DNA from: SIG480 sp045533555
GTDB taxonomy: Bacteria > Bacillota > Clostridia > Oscillospirales > JAAYXM01
DNA length: 8,872 bases
Reading direction: 5' to 3'
Assembly: GCA_045533555.1 (NCBI GenBank)
Contig: JAZSHZ010000044.1
Location: 1 to 8,872, forward strand
Numbering within the stretch: position 1 is the first letter of the stretch; the number at the start of each line of letters is the position of its first letter. The translations under genes and the position numbers were made by a program. Below the pieces are notes generated by a model that saw only the letters and a program-made list of their open reading frames with translations, was not told the origin of the DNA and made no database searches. This document shows, in pieces, positions 1-6,200 of the stretch.

Positions 1-147
1 GATATAACAAGCTTCTATGCAAAAGCAACGGAGAAGACAGGCAGCGGTCAGTTCACCGCAAAGCCGAACGGAAGCGAATCAATCGCCCGCGGCTATGTGA
101 TCTTCCGTGATGCAAGCGGCAATATCAGAGTAATCTATGCAGACTAA
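1..147 (+). CDS. C-terminal end of an unidentified protein (5' partial)
   Basis: The frame is open from the first base and ends at TAA 145-147, leaving 48 residues. The tail contains 'GSGQFTAKPNGSESIARGY' and finishes 'GNIRVIYAD'. It looks like the end of a small beta-rich domain: alternating hydrophobic and polar residues, Gly/Ser turns, no membrane segment and no LPXTG-type sorting signal. I do not recognise a family. From the neighbouring gene I infer another extracellular or surface protein of the same locus, but nothing in these 48 residues proves it. It lies in the same reading frame as the next gene, but two in-frame TAA codons (145-147 and 163-165) separate them, so this is a true gene boundary and not a read-through or broken fusion. 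The 21-base gap with no terminator hairpin suggests a shared transcript. Confidence 0.8.
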   Translation, partial: DITSFYAKATEKTGSGQFTAKPNGSESIARGYVIFRDASGNIRVIYAD

Positions 148-151
148 TTCC

Positions 152-158
152 AAGGAGG
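152..158 (+). promoter_or_regulatory. Strong Shine-Dalgarno sequence (AAGGAGG)
   Basis: AAGGAGG lies 10 bases before the ATG at 169, a perfect match to the anti-Shine-Dalgarno of Firmicute 16S rRNA at normal spacing. It fixes the start of the giant gene, and the next residues (KTKR, then a hydrophobic run) agree with a signal peptide beginning there. It sits just after the TAA of the upstream gene in a 21-base gap too short for a separate promoter, so expression probably depends on transcription from upstream. Confidence 0.9.
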
Positions 159-168
159 AAATTAATAT

Positions 169-255
169 ATGAAGACAAAGAGATTATTATCTGTCATTCT
201 CGCAATCGCAATGCTCATATCTCTTCTCCCGAGCATATCGATTGCAGGTGCGGCA
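169..255 (+). other. Signal peptide coding region
   Basis: Residues 1-29 have a basic n-region (MKTKR), a hydrophobic core (LLSVILAIAMLISLLP) and a small-residue c-region (SIAGAA). Cleavage is most likely after A28 or A29, giving a mature protein starting near ADVETT. There is no lipobox cysteine, so this is a Sec/SPase I signal and not a lipoprotein. The exact cleavage site is an estimate. Confidence 0.9.
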
Positions 256-3200
256 GACGTTGAGACCACACTCCGCTATGATTTCGGCGCGTTTATGAAA
301 GCGCGGGATTATAAATGGAATCAGTCGGGAACGTGGCTCACCGACATGAATTATGACACGACAAACGGTCTTTACAGATTCTTTAATACCACCGCGTTCA
401 CGATGGTTGAGGGAGATAAGGACATAGGCGGTGCAAACAGAACCGCAAACCTCACCCCTTCAATCGCAAGCGGAAATTATTATTTCCAGATGGGCGGCGG
501 CAGAGTCACAGCCTTTGAAATTTACGTCCCGGTAAGCGGAACGTATAAGATGAAGGTCGGCTATCGCGAAGGCCCGAATGCAACTCAGGGCGGAACTGTT
601 TCGGTATATATGAATCAGGGCGAGACCTACAGCAATGCATGGAATTATCAGGTGGGTCAGTATAGCTGCGCAATGGCAGGAGAGACATCTCAGGCAGGTC
701 TTGAGCAGACTGTCAAATCCGTGGACGGAACAGGAGATGCCGAGGTAACTCTTTCTGCAGGCTACCATTTCCTTACACTCAAATCATCGACCTACGGATA
801 TCTCGGTTATATCGAGTTTATCTCGGGAAATGGCGCAACTCCCGTTCTTGCACATATGAAGACATCCGAAAAGCTCTCTCTCGATGCGGGAAAGAGCGCG
901 CAGTTTGACAAAACTCTCTATGACGGTGTCGGCAATGAAACAACAAAGGCATATGCAATCTCATATAAGAGCGACAACGAAGAGGTCGCAACAGTCTCGG
1001 CATCCGGCGAGATAGCAGCTATCTCGGCAGGTACTGCAAAGATTACGGCAACCGCAGTCAACGAGGGCGGAACCGAAATCTCCGCAACAAAGACTGTTAC
1101 TGTCTCGGGTTCTCTCCCGACATATGAGAATGCGGGAATCAATATCACATATGACCTTCAGAGCCGTTTTGGCGCATGGAACAACAACTCCGTTAAGTTC
1201 ACCGACTGGACATATGCTTCAAACAAAGGACTCTGGGAATTCTACGGCAACGCAAAGAATCTTACCACAATCGACAACAGCACGACATATAACTGGAGCG
1301 TAGGTAAGACGATTCAGGCAAAGAGCGGCTGGTGGGGAATCAGGATAATCGTTCCGAAGAGCGGAATGTACACACCGCGCCTTAACTATACAAAATATCA
1401 GAACTACGGCAAGGATGCTTTCATCAACCTCTATATGATAAAGGCAGATAAAGCTCTTGACACGTCTGCAGACTTCATCGCAGACAACCGTATCGGCAGA
1501 GTCAACTGCACAGATGCAGCTGCATCAAAGGCTACCTATATGGAGGGCGACGATGCGGCAGTTCTTGAGTCACGCTATATCGAAGCAGGCGAATATTACC
1601 TCATCTGGGGACACGAAGCATCCGGCGGTGCATGGACTTATATAATGAACTTCATGCTCGACGGCAAGGGCGACGGAAAGCTTCTCTCGGGCGTTGTAAC
1701 GGAAGACAGTGCAACCGTTTTCAAGGGCGGAAGCGCAGATTTTGACCTTACATACTATAACAACGACGGAAGTCTTGCTTCCGGAAGCTATGATGCAGCA
1801 TTTGAAAGCAGTGATGAAGCTGTTGCAACAGTTTCGGCAAACGGAAAGATCACAGGTATCGGACCGGGCGAAGCGGTCATTACCGCATCCGTAACAAACG
1901 AGGCAGGTTTTGTCCTCAAGGCAAAGAAGACGGTCAATGTCGTCACGGATGAAATCAAGGTTTTCTATAATGTCAACGAGGATATGCGCAGGCTTGGTAT
2001 GCACTGGGTATCGGGCGGCGCAAAAATTCCGCTTGCAAACCTCAATTATGATGAGACAAACGGATTCTATAAATTCCATTCCGCATTGGCAAGCAGAATC
2101 AATGCCGAAACCGGATATCCGGATGATAACTATATCAAATATTCAGGCGGCAGCACTTCCATCGGAAGATATCAGCTCCGCACAGGCACATGGCTTGCAA
2201 TCGAGATAAACGTTCCGAGAGCGGGAACGTATAATCTCGAAATGTATAACCATGAAGTGAAGTCCGATGCACGCTATAATGTAGATATGTCCGTTTTCGT
2301 CTCCAATGAGGCGACAACAGACAGTAGTAAATATATCGGAAAATACAATGTGTATAATGCAAATGCCGCAGACACGCCGGTAACGAAGAAAATCGGAAGT
2401 GTTTCCTTTGACAAGGCAGGAGCATATGTCGTAACATTCATGGTTCCGACGGGTGCGGATGCATATTCGGTAATCGACTCCTTTGCACTTGTCGGTGGCG
2501 AGAACAGCCAGCTTATGAATGCATCCATAAAAGCGGATGCAGACAGCATTGAGGTATATCAGCCGAACTTCAAGGTGGAGGCAACCGGATATCTCTCCGC
2601 AACTGCAAAGCCTGCGGAATTCACTTACACTTCAAGCGATGAGAAGATTGCAACCGTCGATGCAAAGACGGGTATCGTCAATGCAATCGCTCCGGGTGAA
2701 GTAACAATCACGGCAACGGCAGACGTCAAATACGGTGAGCCGCTCACAAAGAAGCTCACGGTAGTTCCGTCAACAAACCCGATGTATCAGAGATCGGGCG
2801 TCAAAGTCACTTATGATATCGCATCCGTTGCGGCAGAGCACGCAAGAAGCAAGACAATTCCGTTCACATATATGAGCTGGGAAAAGTCAAACGGCTTCTG
2901 GAGATATCACTCCAACAGCTATAACTGGGAAATGACTCAGGACTGGACAATCTGTATGACAACAACGGGTATGCAGCTCGGAACAAACCGCTGGTTTGCA
3001 TTCGAGATATATGTTCCGGCAACGGGAACGTATTCGCTTTCCGTTCAGCACGCGGAATTTGCGCGCAGTCAGGACACAGAGGTATATGTCTCCCCGTCAA
3101 CAGGTGCAAAATCCGTTGTTGACAAGGAATATCTCCTCGGAAAGTTCAATGCATATAATGCAGATTATCCGACAAACTTCTCAAGCACTCTCAAGGAAGA

Positions 3201-6200
3201 GCCGAGCTATATCGGTGAAATAATCGTTCCCGCACCGGGTTATTACCGCGTTGCATTCAAGGCAATTTCGGGTGACTACGGAACGGCAGGTAACATCATC
3301 ATCGACGGAACACAAGAAGGCTCAGAGGAAAAGACCGCGCTTATGCGCCCCGTCGTTTCAAGCGAGCGCACGATAATGCGCGCAGGCGAGAGCGAGGCTC
3401 TCAAAGCGGCAATATATAACAACAAGGCAGAAAAGGTTGAGAATGCGACAATAACATATGCGGCAAACACTCCGTCTGTCGCAACCGTCGGCGCAAATGA
3501 CGGAATCGTCAGCGCACTTTCGGCAGGTATGGCATCCTTCACCGCAACTGCAACGGACGGTAATGTTTCCATCTCCTCCGATTATGAAATCAAGGTAAAT
3601 CCGAAGAACGGCTCGGGCTATGTTGTCACCTATGAGGTCGATGCAAACACTGTTGAGTCGGCAACCTATGAGAACACGAATGACTTCTTCGCATTCAACG
3701 GTAAGGGCGCGGATTACACTGCAATAAATATCAAAGTTCCCGTTGCGGGCGAATATCTCGTCAAGTCCGAGGGTGAGGTCTATATCCTCCCGAAGGATGC
3801 GGATATTGCAGAAGCACTTGCAAATGCAGCTCCGAACGGTGTTGTAAGCCTTTCGGCAGATGAATATATCGCAGTAATCAAGGGCAAAGTCGGAAATATC
3901 GTCCTCGACGGCGGTGAAGACCTTGCTCTTATGAAGGCAGAGGGCGTCATTGAAAATTCAAAGGTAGTTCTTTCGGGAATCCTCTCCGATGGCTCGGCTG
4001 CGGATATGACAAAGGCAACAGTCACATATGTAAGCTCCGATAAGAAGGTTGCAACCGTAAATTCCGACGGCGTTATAAGTAACAATGCAATCGGAAGCAC
4101 GACGATTACGGCAACCGCAACTCTCGGCGTTGTCAGAAAGACAGTTGTGGTTTCATACGAAGTAACGCTTGCCCCGATGACATATTCGGGTGTTGATGTA
4201 AAATACGACTTCCGCCTCAAGAACGGCTGGGATACAGCTATGACCATCGCGGCGGGTTATACGGATGCAACAAGCATCTATGACTCGCGCGGTATCACAT
4301 ATCAGTATACGGGTGTCGGCAAAGAGCCGGGCAACTGGGAATACCGCGGTGTTGGTAACGACAAGGGCTGGAACACCTTCAAGCATGTCGGCGGCGAATT
4401 TGAGAGCTATGGCTCATATCTCAAGTGCCGTCTCAAGAGCGCAAATCAGTATATGGCGTTCAACATAAAAGTTCCCGCGGCAGGAAAATATTCTCCGACT
4501 CTTGAATATATGAGATATAAAGACGGCGAAGCAGTGCTCGATCTCTATGTTCTTCCGGGCGATACCGAAAACGAGAACATTTTCGCAACCTGCACGGACG
4601 AGACATATTTCGGAACGGTAACGTTTGTTGACAAGTCGCTTTCCGACGTTCAGAAGAACGTCATAACGCTCAATAATCTTGAGTTTGATGCGGCAGGCGA
4701 GTACATACTCGTATTCAAGCAGCCGAAAACAACCGTCGGATCATATTTCCGTCCGATTCAGCTTCTCTTCAACGGTGTCAACTGCATAAGAGCGGCAGAA
4801 GTAACTGTCACAAAGAGCGAGCTTCTCTATGGCGAAGAGGCTGATATCAACATCAGTGCAACGCGTCTTGACGGAACGGATATGGAAAGCAGCGAATATT
4901 CCGTTGAGTATGATTCTCTCTATCCGAAGGTCATCTCCGTCGATAAGAACGGTCATCTCACCGCAAAGGGAGACGGAGAGAGCGTCATCACGGTCAAGAT
5001 ATCGGACGGTGAGAACACAATCACAAAGCAGGTAACCGTCCGCGCAATCGACAACACGGGAATTGCCTCGACAAAGCTTTCGATCCACCCGACGATCTAT
5101 GTCCGCGGTGCGGAAAAGTTTGATTGGCGCGTAACAATGAACAGCGGCAACGAAATCGTCGTTCCCGCAGAGGATGTTGTCGCAACGGCAGAGCCCGAAG
5201 GCATTGTCTCTGTTGACAGTGAGGGCAGAGTTTCCGGTATTGCGGAGGGCACGGTCACAATCAATCTCCGTGCAAACTTCCGCGGAGAAGAGATAAGCGA
5301 CAGTGTGTCGGTAACGGTCATCCCCTCAACAGGCAAGACAGAACCGAGCTATTATACATATGAGCGCCGTGCAAACGCAAAGGAAAACATTCAGAAGTAT
5401 TCCTGGGCAAAATCCTCTGCAAAGAGCACAATTGCCGCGGCAGACAGATGGGTTGAAAACTATGAAGCGGTTTACAATGCAGTATTCGGCGAAGGTATTC
5501 CGCGTTCAATCTATATCGGCTTCCTCAATGATCCTGATTATAAGAACTGTAAGTTCTGCGGAACAGACGTTCATGTTGAATATGGAGAATGGAATATAAA
5601 TCTTGCAAAGCAGCCGTGGAAGTTGCAGTGTGGCAAATGCAAGCGTTCCTTCCCGTCAAACGACTTCGGACTTCTTTATAAGCGCGGACTTGATGAGCAC
5701 GGCTATTATGACCGTGACAGGGCGATTGCGGCGAATGCAGAAGCAGTTGCAAACGGCGAAAAGGATGCTCTTCATAATGATCTCTACCCCGAGCTTTCGA
5801 CAGTATATCAGGGAAGAGGACTTCGCGCAGGCGAATCTGTCGAAACATGGGGCGTTGATGATGGCTATGGCTATATCCCGCTTGATGAAAATGGAAACAG
5901 ATTTGTATATTCAAACGGCGTTGAGGAATGCCATGCATATATTCCGCATTATGCAGAGGTTGCATACGGTCAGTTCACATCCATCGTAAGAAACCTTGCG
6001 CAGGCATATACTTACACGGACGATATCAAATACGGAAGAGCGGGTGCAATCATCTTTGACAGAATTGCAGACTTCTATCCGAGCTTTGATAACTGGATTC
6101 AGAAAAAGAAATATCCGCTCTCCTGCGGCGGATCGGGACGCGGTAACATTACGGGACGAATTGCAGACCCGTCAACGGCTCAGTATCTTGCCGTTTCGGC

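Noticed and set aside
163..168. TAATAT resembling a -10 promoter box just before the ATG
   Set aside because: It lies between the Shine-Dalgarno and the start codon; a start of transcription there would leave no ribosome binding site on the mRNA.
1..168. Possibility that the first 147 bases and the giant gene are one gene split by a nonsense mutation
   Set aside because: Although in the same frame, two in-frame TAA codons, a perfect Shine-Dalgarno and a full signal peptide separate them.
1570..2079. Reverse-strand open frame of 169 codons
   Set aside because: Codon-aligned antisense shadow of the BIG2-2 and module-3 coding sequence; the plus-strand frame has clear domain motifs throughout.
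271..5049. Possible recent tandem DNA duplication or assembly artefact in the repeat array
   Set aside because: Units share protein motifs but differ strongly in nucleotide sequence and length, so they are ancient domain repeats and not collapsed or copied DNA.
5603..5989. Plus-strand open frame of 128 codons in a second frame inside the lyase
   Set aside because: It overlaps the zinc-knuckle and toroid coding sequence, which carries conserved motifs in the main frame. The alternative translation is Ser/Arg/Met-rich and featureless.
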